DNA from: Pseudoalteromonas lipolytica | GTDB lineage: Bacteria > Pseudomonadota > Gammaproteobacteria > Enterobacterales > Alteromonadaceae | Direction: 5' to 3' | Length of the DNA stretch: 64,000 nt | Assembly: GCF_001306915.1 (NCBI RefSeq) | Contig: NZ_LJTC01000012.1 | Span: 67,855-131,854 of the forward strand | Shown here: positions 28,731 through 38,099 of the stretch, in pieces | Numbering within the stretch: the first letter of the stretch is position 1 | How the letters are laid out: every line of letters begins with the position of its first letter | Notes under the pieces: model-generated | What the model was told of the DNA's origin: nothing | The model's input: only the letters and a program-made list of their open reading frames with translations | Database searches by the model: none | Program-made: the position numbers and the translations under genes

Positions 28731-29588
28731 ATGTTAAATGAGGACAATTCAGATAAAATCGGCACTCTTTACATTGTTGCCACGCCTATTGGTAACTTTG
28801 ATGACATCAGCCAGCGTGCCATCCAAACCCTATCTGAGGTTGACTTAATAGCCGCTGAAGATACTCGTCACACAGGAAAGTTGTTAAGCCATTTTAATAT
28901 CAAAGCAAAAACCTTTGCTTTACATGACCATAACGAGAAACAAAAAGCGCAACAAATTGTAGATTGGTTAGAGCAAGGAATGAATATTGCGCTGGTATCT
29001 GACGCCGGCACGCCACTTATTAGCGACCCAGGTTATGCGGTGGTTAATTTATGCCGTGAACAAGGCGCGCACGTCACGCCGGTGCCGGGGGCATGTGCTG
29101 CAATTACCGCGGTGTGTTGTTCTGGTTTACCAACAGATCGTTTTCAGTTTATTGGTTTTACACCTGCAAAGAGTAAAGCAAGGCAGAGCTTTTTTATCGA
29201 AGCGGTAAACTCAGGTATTACTAGCATCATGTACGAAAGTACCCACCGTATAATGGCGAGCCTTGATGATTTAGAAGCAGCTCTCGGTGCAGAGCAGCCA
29301 GTAGTGTTTGCCAAAGAACTTACCAAAACTTTCGAAACTTTTTTCAATGGCACAGTTGCCGAGCTAAAACAGTTCTTAACGGATGATCCCAATAAGCAGC
29401 GTGGTGAAATCGTACTGATGCTACCGGGTAAAGCAAAGCAAAGTGACGATATTCCAGAAGATGCGCGCCGCATGCTAGGTTTACTCGAAGCCGAAATGCC
29501 ACTGAAAAAAGCCTGTGGTGTTGTGGCTGAGTATTTTGGTTTGAAGAAAAACGCACTTTATAAAGCAATTATTGACGAAAAAGACTAA
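28731..29588 (+). CDS. rsmI: 16S rRNA (cytidine-1402-2'-O)-methyltransferase RsmI
   Basis: SAM-dependent methylase of 285 residues modifying C1402 in the 30S decoding centre. Family motifs: LYIVATPIGNFDDIS, AAEDTRHTGKLL, LVSDAGTPLISDPGY, and VPGACAAITA. An AGGAGA ribosome site lies six bases before the ATG. The RNase P RNA gene follows within about 40 bp. Confidence 0.96.
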   Translation: MLNEDNSDKIGTLYIVATPIGNFDDISQRAIQTLSEVDLIAAEDTRHTGKLLSHFNIKAKTFALHDHNEKQKAQQIVDWLEQGMNIALVSDAGTPLISDPGYAVVNLCREQGAHVTPVPGACAAITAVCCSGLPTDRFQFIGFTPAKSKARQSFFIEAVNSGITSIMYESTHRIMASLDDLEAALGAEQPVVFAKELTKTFETFFNGTVAELKQFLTDDPNKQRGEIVLMLPGKAKQSDDIPEDARRMLGLLEAEMPLKKACGVVAEYFGLKKNALYKAIIDEKD

Positions 29589-29594
29589 TTCTTT

Positions 29595-29624
29595 ACTGCA
29601 TAGACGTGCGCGCTCAGGTATACT
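29595..29624 (+). promoter_or_regulatory. Candidate rnpB promoter
   Basis: TATACT (29619-29624) lies seven bases before the expected RNA start, with a GC-rich discriminator gcgcgc. The -35 region (around actgca, 29595) is weak, so confidence is limited. Confidence 0.45.
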
Positions 29625-29630
29625 GCGCGC

Positions 29631-29995
<365 letters not shown>

Positions 29996-30003
29996 AATTA
30001 AAG

Positions 30004-30035
30004 AAAGCCCGCAGTGAAAACTGTGGGCTTTTTTC
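30004..30035 (+). terminator. First rnpB terminator
   Basis: Stem aaagcccgcag with ctgtgggcttt around gtgaaaa-type loop, followed by six T; nine bases after the mature 3' end. Confidence 0.85.
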
Positions 30036-30114
30036 TGGGTGTTTAAAGTTATTTAGAAAATCCACTCCGCGCATACAAAACAGCGGCTTATTGGCTGACT
30101 CACCAAATCATATT

Positions 30115-30146
30115 AAAGCCCGTAGTGAATGCTACGGGCTTTTTTC
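30115..30146 (+). terminator. Second terminator in the repeated rnpB 3' unit
   Basis: Stem aaagcccgtag with ctacgggcttt, loop tgaatg, followed by six T. The hairpin has compensatory changes compared with the first copy (gcag/ctgt to gtag/ctac), indicating that the structure is kept. Confidence 0.85.
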
Positions 30147-30365
30147 TTTCTATATCTTTACGTAATTAAGAAAAACCACTCCGCTCAACATTCAAAATGA
30201 ATCATCATTCTTTGCTCTTTAATCTCGATTACCCCTTTAAGTTGTTTAACCATTCTCTGCAATCTAGGAATATTTCTTAGGCTTACTAAGAAAGTCACTC
30301 ATTATCATAACGGCTTGTTCTTCATATCCTTTAAGTCTGATTTACTTTTGCTTAAAGGATTGAAA

Positions 30366-30887
30366 GTGAGTGTTATTGAGGGCAGTACTAAGGAATTTGG
30401 CAATACGACTATTCTACTTCATAGCTTGGGTTCTTCTTGTTATAGAATCGAATGGTATAGCCGGATGACGGGCGCATCGACGAGTTTAGCGAGGCTCACG
30501 CAAGGCAAGTACGTTGTTATTCGTAAATGGGCGCAAGTTAAAAATATGGCCGATGTTTCGAGTGAATTTAGTAGTCGAAATAGTGCGTTGATACACTTTT
30601 TAAATAACGTTGATATTGTTAAATCCCATGATGACTGGATCAGTGCCGCTAAGCAGCATTGTCTAAATTTGTTTGTTGAAAATGAAGGGCTAAAACCAGT
30701 TACTAAAGCGAGTTTCCCTAAACCGAGGTTGCAAGGAGCAATAGGAAAAGAAGTTGTTGTGAAATCGAAATTGGGTGAAAGGGAAATTGCTCAGGGCTTA
30801 CTATTGCAGCTTGTTGGTAACCAGGCCGAAATTCAATTAACTAACTCAAAAAAGAAATACTTTTCAAATCAAGTGTATATAAGGTAG
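30366..30887 (+). CDS. Hypothetical protein, unrecognised
   Basis: I do not recognise this protein. The likely start is GTG at 30366 with AAGGA upstream (173 residues); the frame is open from an ATG at 30315 (190 residues), which lacks a ribosome site. No signal peptide or membrane helix is visible. The N-terminal part alternates strands and charged loops; the last 45 residues (GKEVVVKSKLGEREIAQGLLL onward) look like a small all-beta, SH3-like barrel. It stands alone between rnpB and slmA and may be accessory. The 180 bp before it, after the second terminator, holds nothing I can identify. Confidence 0.6.
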   Translation: MSVIEGSTKEFGNTTILLHSLGSSCYRIEWYSRMTGASTSLARLTQGKYVVIRKWAQVKNMADVSSEFSSRNSALIHFLNNVDIVKSHDDWISAAKQHCLNLFVENEGLKPVTKASFPKPRLQGAIGKEVVVKSKLGEREIAQGLLLQLVGNQAEIQLTNSKKKYFSNQVYIR

Positions 30888-30929
30888 GTATTAAGCTGGT
30901 AGTTAAACTACCAGCTAATAAAGCTTGAA

Positions 30930-31523
30930 CTACAACCAAATCTTTTGTAACTCTGGCCACTGCTTTTCAAATTGTGCACTGGGTTTTGCTTTAAAGTCGC
31001 TGCGCACGAATTGGTTCATCTTACCTTCTACATAGGCGAGTAAGAAGTTGGCTAGGGTGCTTTCGTCTGACTGGAATGCTTTACCTTCGCGCAGTTTGCG
31101 CTCGCGTAGCACTTGCTTGAACTGAGTTTCTAGCTTTTCAAATAAGCCTTGTACACGTTCACGTAAACGCTCTTGTTCACCTTGTAAGGCATCACCGGTC
31201 AAAATGCGGGTAATGCCCGGGTTTTTCTCGGCGAAGGCTAACAATAACAGCAAAATATTGTAGACACGTGTTTGGCTTTCTTTCTCATTTTCTAAAATGA
31301 GGTTAATGCGTGATAACAGGGTATCTTCAATAAACTCGATTAGGCCCTCAAACATCCGTGCTTTACTCGGAAAATGACGATATAACGCAGCTTCAGACAC
31401 ACCGACCTCAGCCGCGAGTTTTGCGGTTGTGATACGTTGACCTGGGCTGGTTTCTAACATTTGTGCGAGTGCTTGCAGAATCTGCTCTTTGCGATTACTT
31501 CTTTTTGTCGCAGGCATGACCAT
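30930..31523 (-). CDS. slmA: Nucleoid occlusion factor SlmA
   Basis: TetR-family protein of 197 residues that binds SBS sites over the chromosome and blocks FtsZ assembly over the nucleoid. [34 protein letters not shown]-terminal domain with [21 protein letters not shown] and the ending QWPELQKIW. Identified by full-length resemblance to enterobacterial SlmA and by its place near coaBC-radC-rpmB. The dut gene that separates coaBC and slmA in E. coli is absent here. Confidence 0.94.
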   Translation of the reverse strand: MVMPATKRSNRKEQILQALAQMLETSPGQRITTAKLAAEVGVSEAALYRHFPSKARMFEGLIEFIEDTLLSRINLILENEKESQTRVYNILLLLLAFAEKNPGITRILTGDALQGEQERLRERVQGLFEKLETQFKQVLRERKLREGKAFQSDESTLANFLLAYVEGKMNQFVRSDFKAKPSAQFEKQWPELQKIWL

Positions 31524-31629
31524 TCCTTTCTTATAATTTATTACTTGCGCTGTTGGGAGTCAGACAAGCCATTTTTTGTGCAAATGAGTGGCTTATGTTA
31601 ATGTTTTATTCAGTTTCTTTCCAGCATTT

Positions 31630-32823
31630 TTACAAACGCTTGGCAAGCTCAGTCATTACGCTCATGGCTAAATCTTTTTTACTTCCCATTGCTAAATCTA
31701 GCTGCTCATTGTGCCAGAAGAGTGTTAAAGCATTATGATCAGAATTAAAGCCAAGGCCTTCTTTTGATACGTCATTTGCGCAGATCATATCGAGGTTTTT
31801 GTTCTTTAATTTACCTTGAGCATAGCTTGCAACATCTTGAGTTTCTGCCGCAAAGCCAACGGTATAAGGGCGGTTTTCGCTAAGCGCAGCGACATTAGCG
31901 ATGACATCTGGGTTCTTAACTAAAGTGAGGGTCAGTTCATCACCTTGCTTTTTCATCTTTTGCTCATGAATTGCAGCTGCACGGTAATCAGCCACTGCTG
32001 CACAGCCGATAAAAGCATCCGATTGCGCGGCCAGTTCCATTGAGGCGGTGAGTAATTGCTCAGCACTTTCTATGTTAGTAAGCAGGGCATTAGCAGGTGC
32101 TTTAATTGTTACGGGGCCTGAAATCAGGTTTACTTTTGCACCTAGCGCAATTGCAGCTTCTGCAAGGGCATAACCCATTTTGCCTGAGCTGTGGTTAGAG
32201 ATATAACGAACTGGGTCGAGGGCTTCTCGGGTTGGTCCTGCAGTAATCGTGATAGTTTTGCCTGCAAGTAGTGGCTCTACTTCAGGTTGTGTACAAAGCG
32301 CGACTAACTCATGAGGCTCTAACATGCGTCCTGCGCCTACATCACCACAGGCTTGCTCGCCTTTACCTGGGCCCCAAATAGCCACGCCACGCTCGTTAAG
32401 TGTGGCAAGGTTTGCTTGTGTAGCAGGGTGGGCATACATTTGTTGGTTCATGGCAGGTGCAACCGCCACTTTTGCAGGGGTAGCCAGTAGTAGGGTCGTC
32501 AGTAAGTCATCTGCAATACCCATGGCCATTTTCGCTAAAATATTACTGGTTGCAGGGGCGACTAAAATAAGGTCTGCCCATTTGGCAAATTCGATATGAC
32601 CCATTGCGGCTTCTGCTGCTGGGTCGAGTAATGAATCAGAAACAATCTCACCGCTTACCGCTTGCATAGTCAAAGGAGTAATAAAGTGTTTGGCTGAGTC
32701 GGTCATGACGACTTTTACTTCACAGCCTTGATCTTTTAAACGGCGAACAAGTTCTGCGCATTTATAGGCTGCAATACCACCACTCATACCTAACAGGATT
32801 TTTTTATTTACTGATTTTGTCAT
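31630..32823 (-). CDS. coaBC: Bifunctional phosphopantothenoylcysteine decarboxylase / synthetase CoaBC
   Basis: Two coenzyme A biosynthesis steps in one 397-residue protein. N-terminal FMN-dependent decarboxylase (CoaC): [20 protein letters not shown], the histidine in [20 protein letters not shown], and [10 protein letters not shown]-terminal CTP-dependent synthetase (CoaB): [32 protein letters not shown]. Divergent from radC with 145 bp between. Confidence 0.95.
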   Translation of the reverse strand: MTKSVNKKILLGMSGGIAAYKCAELVRRLKDQGCEVKVVMTDSAKHFITPLTMQAVSGEIVSDSLLDPAAEAAMGHIEFAKWADLILVAPATSNILAKMAMGIADDLLTTLLLATPAKVAVAPAMNQQMYAHPATQANLATLNERGVAIWGPGKGEQACGDVGAGRMLEPHELVALCTQPEVEPLLAGKTITITAGPTREALDPVRYISNHSSGKMGYALAEAAIALGAKVNLISGPVTIKAPANALLTNIESAEQLLTASMELAAQSDAFIGCAAVADYRAAAIHEQKMKKQGDELTLTLVKNPDVIANVAALSENRPYTVGFAAETQDVASYAQGKLKNKNLDMICANDVSKEGLGFNSDHNALTLFWHNEQLDLAMGSKKDLAMSVMTELAKRL

Positions 32824-32967
32824 TACGTGAAATTTAACCTTTGTCGATATGGGCTAACGATAGCAAATCTTTACCGATAGCATGAAGTTTTCTTTTCTAC
32901 AGACAGGAAAAAACTAAATTTTATAGTACAGTTTAATATATGGAATAGTTGTTTTAAGGATGAAGCA

Positions 32968-33642
32968 ATGCCATTAACCGATTTACCTTTATCAGCAAGG
33001 CCGCGGGAGAAGTTACTTGCCCAAGGTGCCAAAGCACTCTCAGATGCAGAGTTATTAGCAATATTCTTACGAACCGGTGTGCCGGGCATGAATGCCATTG
33101 AACTGGCTGAGCATCTGCTCGATATTAATAGTACGCTGCATGACTTATTTAATGCATCTGAACAAGAGTTTTGCGCTCAAAAGGGTTTAGGGGCTGCTAA
33201 GTATGTGCAGCTTCAAGCAGTGCTTGAATTAAGCCGGCGCTATATGCTTGAGCAATGTAAGCGCGAGGTGTTATTTACTTCGCCACAAGCCGTGTATGAC
33301 TATTTAACTATTCAGTTACGTGGCTTACAGCAGGAAGTATTTATGGTGCTGTACTTAGATAGTCAAAACCAGTTGATTAAAGACGAAGTACTTTTTTACG
33401 GCACTATTAATGCCGCGTCTGTGTACCCCCGTGAAGTGGTTAAAGCAGCGCTGCGTAATAATGCGGCGGCACTAATACTTGCTCATAACCACCCAAGTGG
33501 GGTGGCTGAGCCTAGTCAGGCCGATAAATTGATCACCACTAAATTGCAGCAAGCTTTAGCCTTAGTCGATATAAATGTGCTGGATCACATCATAGTGGGT
33601 GGTGAAAATTGTGTTTCGTTTGCCGAAAGAGGGCTTATATAG
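32968..33642 (+). CDS. radC: RadC family JAB/MPN-domain protein
   Basis: 224 residues: N-terminal helix-hairpin-helix region ([26 protein letters not shown]) and a C-terminal JAMM metalloprotease-like domain with AHNHPSG and a downstream Asp. The original link to DNA repair was withdrawn; the true role of RadC is unknown. It is next to coaBC and upstream of rpmB-rpmG, the conserved position. AAGGA lies before the ATG. Confidence 0.94.
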   Translation: MPLTDLPLSARPREKLLAQGAKALSDAELLAIFLRTGVPGMNAIELAEHLLDINSTLHDLFNASEQEFCAQKGLGAAKYVQLQAVLELSRRYMLEQCKREVLFTSPQAVYDYLTIQLRGLQQEVFMVLYLDSQNQLIKDEVLFYGTINAASVYPREVVKAALRNNAAALILAHNHPSGVAEPSQADKLITTKLQQALALVDINVLDHIIVGGENCVSFAERGLI

Positions 33643-33802
33643 AGCCAACTGTATTAGAGAGTGTGTTAAAAATGAGCAGTTTAGGGCGATTTTAGAAATT
33701 AGTTTAATTTAAATGCAGTTTTTACTTTCCCTAAGGGCATTCGATCTTTATAATTAGCCGCTATCAAATTTACACATGAGCTGATTGGATAAGATCTGTT
33801 AC

Positions 33803-33831
33803 TTGATCTTTGCCTGTATAAGCTGTATAAA
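33803..33831 (+). promoter_or_regulatory. Candidate rpmB-rpmG promoter
   Basis: TTGATC (33803-33808) and TATAAA (33826-33831) are 17 bp apart, followed by a GC-rich discriminator (gagcgccc) typical of stringent control. It predicts a leader of about 80 nt before rpmB. The remaining 160 bp between radC and this site shows nothing else. Confidence 0.65.
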
Positions 33832-33915
33832 GAGCGCCCTTCGATTTATCCCGGGGCACAAATACTGGCCTAAGGGAAAATTAAGCTCGAGCGAAGTTAT
33901 TGGAGATATATAGAC

Positions 33916-34152
33916 ATGTCTAAAGTATGTCAAGTTACAGGTAAGCGTCCAGCGGTTGGTAATCACCGTTCACACGCGAGAAACGCGACTAAACGTCGTT
34001 TCCTACCTAACCTACAAACTCACCGTTTTTGGGTTGAAAGTGAAAAACGTTTTGTAACACTACGCACTACTACTAAAGGTATGCGTATTATCGATAAAAA
34101 AGGCATCGACGCGGTTCTTACAGAAATCCGTGCTCGTGGCGAAAAAGTTTAA
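33916..34152 (+). CDS. rpmB: 50S ribosomal protein L28
   Basis: 78 residues as in E. coli: [20 protein letters not shown] start, [23 protein letters not shown] core. It contains only the single Cys of the zinc-independent form. rpmG follows 11 bp later. Confidence 0.97.
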   Translation: MSKVCQVTGKRPAVGNHRSHARNATKRRFLPNLQTHRFWVESEKRFVTLRTTTKGMRIIDKKGIDAVLTEIRARGEKV

Positions 34153-34163
34153 GGAACTGAATC

Positions 34164-34319
34164 ATGCGCGATAAGATCCGTTTAGTTTCAACTGCTGGTA
34201 CTGGTTTTTTCTACACTACCGACAAGAACAAGCGTAACATGCCTGAAAAAATGGAAATCAAAAAATACGATCCTAAAGCTCGTAAACACGTGATTTTCAA
34301 AGAAGCTAAAATCAAGTAA
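34164..34319 (+). CDS. rpmG: 50S ribosomal protein L33
   Basis: 51-residue protein: begins [19 protein letters not shown] and ends VIFKEAKIK. It has no cysteine, so it is the zinc-free (C-minus) paralogue type, which needs no Zur-controlled substitute. AAGGA lies eight bases before the ATG. Confidence 0.96.
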   Translation: MRDKIRLVSTAGTGFFYTTDKNKRNMPEKMEIKKYDPKARKHVIFKEAKIK

Positions 34320-34338
34320 TTTTAGTTTTCAGAATATC

Positions 34339-34371
34339 AAAAACCCAGCCTCGGCTGGGTTTTTTGTTTTT
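34339..34371 (+). terminator. Terminator of rpmB-rpmG
   Basis: Stem aaaaacccagc with gctgggttttt closed by a CTCG loop, then a T-rich tract; almost identical, including flanks, to the rpsI terminator at 20798. Confidence 0.92.
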
Positions 34372-34426
34372 AGCGTTTAGAAAACCTTAATAGGGCACAA
34401 TAATCTAGCTTGGCTTGCTGTTTTAT

Positions 34427-34455
34427 CTTGCTTAATTATCAATCTAAGCGTAAAA
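34427..34455 (+). promoter_or_regulatory. Candidate rpsF operon promoter
   Basis: TTGCTT (34427-34432) and TAAAAT (34450-34455) with 17-bp spacing and a GC-rich discriminator (gcgcgctc). It gives a leader of about 85 nt before rpsF. Confidence 0.65.
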
Positions 34456-34497
34456 TGCGCGCTCATTTCGGCTTATTAAATTTAATTCCTTGCCTTA

Positions 34498-34545
34498 AAC
34501 CGACTGGCCGAAACGGTAGAAGGCTCTATTAACCGTAAGGAATAT
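34498..34545 (+). promoter_or_regulatory. Possible S6:S18 leader motif before rpsF
   Basis: A hairpin just before the Shine-Dalgarno: ACGG/CCGT outer stem (34512-34515 and 34532-34535) and TAGA/TCTA inner stem with a TTA bulge next to ACCG. A CCG-containing bulged hairpin bound by the S6:S18 complex is known in rpsF leaders. The resemblance is by eye only. Confidence 0.4.
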
Positions 34546-34547
34546 CC

Positions 34548-34889
34548 ATGCGTCATTACGAAATCGTATTCATGGTTCACCCTGATCAGAGTGAGCAAGT
34601 ACCTGGTATGATCGAACGTTATACTGGTTCTATCACTGAAGCTGGTGGTACTATCCACCGTCTTGAAGACTGGGGCCGTCGTCAATTGGCTTACCCAATC
34701 GACAAGCTTCACAAAGCTCATTATGTTCTTATGAACGTTGAAGCACCTACTGAAGTAATCAGCGAGCTAGAAACTACTTTCCGCTACAACGATGCAGTGC
34801 TTCGTAACTTAGTTATGCGTACTAAAGACGCTGTAACTGAAGCATCTCCTCTTGCGAAAGAAGAGAAGAAAGAAGCACCAGCTGCTTAA
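34548..34889 (+). CDS. rpsF: 30S ribosomal protein S6
   Basis: 113 residues; starts [25 protein letters not shown] and contains [23 protein letters not shown]. The charged C-terminal tail ([10 protein letters not shown]) is shorter than the E. coli Glu-tail and here shows no obvious RimK-made or encoded Glu run, although a RimK gene is in the window at 48950. S6 binds S18 on 16S rRNA. AAGGA precedes the ATG. Confidence 0.97.
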   Translation: MRHYEIVFMVHPDQSEQVPGMIERYTGSITEAGGTIHRLEDWGRRQLAYPIDKLHKAHYVLMNVEAPTEVISELETTFRYNDAVLRNLVMRTKDAVTEASPLAKEEKKEAPAA

Positions 34890-34932
34890 TCGTTTTGAGT
34901 TCAAGCATGGCGCTTGCAGTTGAGACAAAAAG

Positions 34933-35259
34933 ATGAGCCAACCGCTTAATCCTTATATGAATCAGCTGACACTATCTGGGGTTGTTTGTAAAACACCTAA
35001 ATATAGTCAAAGCCCTGCTGGTATACCGCATTGTATTTTTGTTCTTGAACATAAATCGATGCAAGTTGAAGCAGACCTTAACCGTAATAGTTATGTCAGG
35101 CTTCAAGTTGTTGCCAGCGGCACGCCAATGCAACAACAAACTCAACAATTGCACGTTGGGCAACAAGTGCAAGTGACGGGGTTTTTAAATCGTCACGAAG
35201 GCCGAAACGGCTTAAGCCAATTGGTCTTGCATGCTCAACATATAGAAAGAATTTTTTGA
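34933..35259 (+). CDS. priB: Primosomal replication protein PriB
   Basis: OB-fold single-strand-binding protein of 108 residues (E. coli 104) used with PriA for replication restart. Core: NQLTLSGVVCKTP, AGIPHCIFVLEH, and QVTGFLNRHEGRNGLSQLVLHAQHIE. An internal ATG at 34957 (MNQLTL) matches the E. coli start more closely; the longer form is kept because of the GAGA site before 34933, but either may be used. It lies between rpsF and rpsR as usual. Confidence 0.92.
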   Translation: MSQPLNPYMNQLTLSGVVCKTPKYSQSPAGIPHCIFVLEHKSMQVEADLNRNSYVRLQVVASGTPMQQQTQQLHVGQQVQVTGFLNRHEGRNGLSQLVLHAQHIERIF

Positions 35260-35271
35260 GGAATTTTACTC

Positions 35272-35499
35272 ATGGCACGTTATTTCAGACGTCGTAAGTT
35301 CTGCCGCTTCAAAGCGGAAGGCGTACAACAAATCGATTATAAAGATCTAGCTACTCTTAGAAACTATGTTACAGAAAGTGGCAAAATCGTACCTAGCCGT
35401 ATCACAGGTACTAGCGCTAAATATCAGCGTCAGCTAGCAACTGCTATCAAGCGTGCTCGCTACTTAGCCCTTCTTCCATACACTGACTTACATAAGTAA
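35272..35499 (+). CDS. rpsR: 30S ribosomal protein S18
   Basis: 75 residues, the E. coli length; [15 protein letters not shown] start and [37 protein letters not shown]. Partner of S6 on the platform of the 30S subunit. Preceded by TGAGGAA. Confidence 0.98.
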
Positions 35500-35534
35500 G
35501 CAGCGGATTAACAGTTTTTAAAAGGTGTAGAGAC

Positions 35535-35987
35535 ATGCAAGTTATTCTACTAGACAAGATCGCAAACCTAGGTGGCCTAGGTGACCAGGTTGTAGTTAAA
35601 TCTGGCTTCGCACGTAACTTCCTTTTCCCACAAGGTAAGGCAGTTCCTGCAACTAAAGCTAACATCGAAACTTTCGAAGCACGTCGTGCTGATTTAGAAG
35701 CTAAGATCGCTGAAGATCTAGCTGCTGCTCAAGCTCGCGCTGACAAGTTAGAAGCATTAGCTGAAGTTACACTAGTTTCTAAAGCTGGTGACGAAGGCAA
35801 GTTATTCGGTTCTATCGGTACTCGCGACATCGCTGAAGCTATTTCAGCTGTTGGCGTTGAAGTTGCTAAATCAGAAGTTCGTTTACCTCTAGGTACTATC
35901 CGTGAGACTGGCGAATTTGACGTAGCAATCGCAGTACACTCAGACGTATCGGCTACTATCAAAGTAATCGTTATCGCTGAAGCTTAA
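35535..35987 (+). CDS. rplI: 50S ribosomal protein L9
   Basis: 150 residues: N-terminal rRNA-binding domain ([32 protein letters not shown]), long central helix (about 42-75) and C-terminal domain ([16 protein letters not shown]). Last gene of the rpsF operon, closed by a strong terminator. In many relatives dnaB follows directly; here 6 kb of other genes intervene. Confidence 0.98.
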   Translation: MQVILLDKIANLGGLGDQVVVKSGFARNFLFPQGKAVPATKANIETFEARRADLEAKIAEDLAAAQARADKLEALAEVTLVSKAGDEGKLFGSIGTRDIAEAISAVGVEVAKSEVRLPLGTIRETGEFDVAIAVHSDVSATIKVIVIAEA

Positions 35988-36002
35988 TAGCAATATTAAG
36001 TA

Positions 36003-36034
36003 AAAAAAGCCGCACTTAGGTGCGGCTTTTTTGT
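36003..36034 (+). terminator. Terminator of the rpsF-rplI operon
   Basis: Stem aaaaaagccgcac (36003-36015) with gtgcggctttttt (36020-36032), loop ttag; strong T tract. Confidence 0.92.
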
Positions 36035-36317
36035 GCCTGAAATTTATAAATTGTAGCATTTTGTACCGCTATTGCTTCTTCAGTTGCCATCCAATAGTAT
36101 TGGTTTCTATATTTTAAACATACAAATACTAATCCCATATTATTACCTATTTTAAGAACATACGTTCTTTTTTCTTAATTTCTTTGTTCTTATTAGTATA
36201 ATCGAATGAGTAAAAGTAAATTGGTTAAAATTGACACTGACAACGCTGTCATTTATATTGTGCTGGTTAAAAAGTATTAAGGGGTTAAGGTTGAGAAGTG
36301 CATTAGTATCACATGGA
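36035..36317 (+). other. AT-rich non-coding stretch before the pilin operon
   Basis: Rich in T and A runs (ttctttttt, cttaatttctttgttctt) with no gene-like frame on either strand. Its right part holds the promoter at 36231-36259. The low GC compared with the flanking ribosomal operon marks the left edge of the inserted cassette. Confidence 0.5.
36231..36259 (+). promoter_or_regulatory. Sigma-70 promoter of the minor pilin operon
   Basis: A consensus -35 TTGACA (36231-36236), 17-bp spacer and TATATT -10 (36254-36259), about 50 bp before the first pilin gene. This is the best housekeeping-type promoter match in the window. Confidence 0.75.
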
Positions 36318-36722
36318 ATGGGCAAACAAACAGGCTTTACACTAGTTGAAATTCTTATCGTGATCGCTATTTTAGGGATTCTGTATAGCGTAGCACTGCC
36401 AGCTTACACTGAGCACATGCAACGTAGTCGCCGTGCAGATATTCAACAAGAGTTACTGCAATACAGCGCCAGTCTTGAACGAATTTATTCACGAAATGGC
36501 GGCTACCCCAATGCATTTGCAACTCAAAATACTGACTATTACAACCTTACTTACACAGCAACAGATAAAGTATCAGGTGCTGTAAGCGATTTTAAAAATC
36601 GTGGCTACAGTTTAAAAGCCGCTCCTAAATCGGGTTCGGCGCAAGCGAGTGATCGCTGTGGTGACTTAACCGTTAAACATGATGGTAGTTATAGCGCTTC
36701 ATTTAGTGATTGCTGGGAGTAA
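36318..36722 (+). CDS. pilE: Type IV pilin-like protein, PilE-type minor pilin
   Basis: Prepilin of 134 residues with a type III signal MGKQTG^FTLVEILIV: cleavage after Gly, methylated Phe1, Glu5 kept, then a hydrophobic N-terminal helix. C-terminal region has two Cys (DRCGDL, SDCWE) able to form the D-region disulfide of PilE-like minor pilins. The start is uncertain: ATG 36318 gives the normal short leader, while a TTG at 36291 has a better ribosome site (AGGGG). First of five pilin genes. Confidence 0.85.
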   Translation: MGKQTGFTLVEILIVIAILGILYSVALPAYTEHMQRSRRADIQQELLQYSASLERIYSRNGGYPNAFATQNTDYYNLTYTATDKVSGAVSDFKNRGYSLKAAPKSGSAQASDRCGDLTVKHDGSYSASFSDCWE

Positions 36723-36727
36723 CACAA

Positions 36728-37180
36728 TTGCGTCGAATTGCAGGGTTTACCTTAATTGAGTTAATGGTTGTGCTGAGTGTTATTGGCATTATGGCAGCCC
36801 TTGCTTTCCCGTCTTTTAGTCAGCAAATTTTGCAAGATCGCGTCGTAACTACTGCAAATCAATTAAATAGTGCTTATAAATTTGCACGCAGTGAAGCGGT
36901 CAAACGCGACAAACCTATTAACCTAGTTGTTAGTAATAATAGTTGGCAAGTGACCCTCAACGAGGGCGGCGTAGACACGGTTTTAAAAGAATTTTCGGTC
37001 ACAAAAAGCGGCGTTGCCGTCAATTTAGTCGCATTGGCCATTAGTGCCAGTGGCGAAGTTGATAAACAAGCTGAAATTTTAGTGAAAGATGAGCACACAA
37101 ATACCACTGATTACGTGATGTGTGTGCTTAAAAGTGGCCAAAACTGGTTAGTAGAAAATTCACAGCGAGGATGTGCATGA
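36728..37180 (+). CDS. fimT: GspH/FimT-type minor pseudopilin
   Basis: 150 residues with prepilin motif RRIAG^FTLIELMVVLSVIG and the GspH/FimT fold (YKFARSEAVKRDKPINLVVSN). Probable start is TTG at 36728 with GGGAG eight bases upstream, right after the pilE stop; no ATG is available. FimT/FimU-type pilins prime pilus assembly, and FimT is implicated in DNA uptake in some species. Overlaps pilV by 4 bp. Confidence 0.85.
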   Translation: MRRIAGFTLIELMVVLSVIGIMAALAFPSFSQQILQDRVVTTANQLNSAYKFARSEAVKRDKPINLVVSNNSWQVTLNEGGVDTVLKEFSVTKSGVAVNLVALAISASGEVDKQAEILVKDEHTNTTDYVMCVLKSGQNWLVENSQRGCA

Positions 37181-37578
37181 ATAAGCAGGCAGGCTTTTCA
37201 TTATTAGAAGTGATGATTTCAGTGGTGATCGCTGGCATCGCATTATTAGGCTTGGCGGCAGCGCAGCTAAAATCGCTGCAATATGCAACCAATAGTTTTG
37301 ATTACACTGTGTCACTTATTCAAGGGCAAAACACCATTGAGCGTTTGTGGCCGCGTATTTGTGAAATTCAAAAAACCAATACCGCACTTTTTCAAGACGC
37401 GATATTTAGAGCTTCGCTCGCTCCACAAGTGAGTGATTATCAGCTGACGATCCCAGCTACTTACAGTGATGACATGCAAATTAATGTGGCTTGGGTTGAT
37501 AAACGCATGACAGACAATGCAGAAAATCAAATTAGTCTAAATGCCAGTTTTCCTGATTTAACGGCAGTGTGCTCATGA
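37177..37578 (+). CDS. pilV: PilV-type minor pilin
   Basis: 133 residues with prepilin motif MNKQAG^FSLLEVMISVVIAGIALLG and the early QLKSLQYA block of the PilV/GspI group. ATG at 37177 overlaps the previous stop (ATGA), and the same overlap recurs with pilW. Two Cys lie far apart (PRICEI and C-terminal AVCS). Confidence 0.87.
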   Translation: MNKQAGFSLLEVMISVVIAGIALLGLAAAQLKSLQYATNSFDYTVSLIQGQNTIERLWPRICEIQKTNTALFQDAIFRASLAPQVSDYQLTIPATYSDDMQINVAWVDKRMTDNAENQISLNASFPDLTAVCS

Positions 37579-38099
37579 ATAAACACGTTCAGGGTTTTAC
37601 CTTAGTTGAACTGATGGTGGCATTGGCAGCTGGCGCTTTTTTATTAGCGGGAGTGAGCTTGTCTTACTCGGCGATTAAAAGCACGATTGAGGTGAGTAAA
37701 GAGCTGGAAAACGCTCAAGAAGTGATTCGCTATACCAGTAAAGTATTCAACCGCAGCATAAAGCAAACACAACTAACACCGACCATCAGTGCAGATAAAA
37801 GCACGATTACCATTATTCAACCTAGCGGGGTGATTGCTTGTGATGGCTCTGCGACAACTGCGCAGGTGGTTGAAGTATATAGCTTAAATGGTAGCAACTT
37901 AATGTGTTCACTCGATGGTGCTGCCTCAGAGCGATTACTGACAGGAATCGAAGCTTTGTCATTTGATATCGCCGGTGATCTTGTCACAGTCACTGTAAAG
38001 CCAAATGATTTACCAGCTCAGTTCGGTAATGGTATTAACATTGATATTGCCTTAACTAATGCAATATTAGTCAAAGCATACGGAGCTGGCAGTGTATAA
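37575..38099 (+). CDS. pilW: PilW-type minor pilin
   Basis: 174 residues with prepilin motif NKHVQG^FTLVELMVALAAGAFLLAG, Glu5 kept, followed by a PilW/GspJ-like globular part. Shorter than Pseudomonas PilW (about 270), so the C-terminal domain is compact. Coupled to pilV by ATGA and to pilX by an 8-bp overlap. Confidence 0.85.
   Translation: MNKHVQGFTLVELMVALAAGAFLLAGVSLSYSAIKSTIEVSKELENAQEVIRYTSKVFNRSIKQTQLTPTISADKSTITIIQPSGVIACDGSATTAQVVEVYSLNGSNLMCSLDGAASERLLTGIEALSFDIAGDLVTVTVKPNDLPAQFGNGINIDIALTNAILVKAYGAGSV

Noticed and set aside
30315..30365. ATG at 30315 as the start of the unknown gene
   Set aside because: No ribosome site, and the added residues are unlike the rest; the GTG at 30366 has AAGGA at correct distance.
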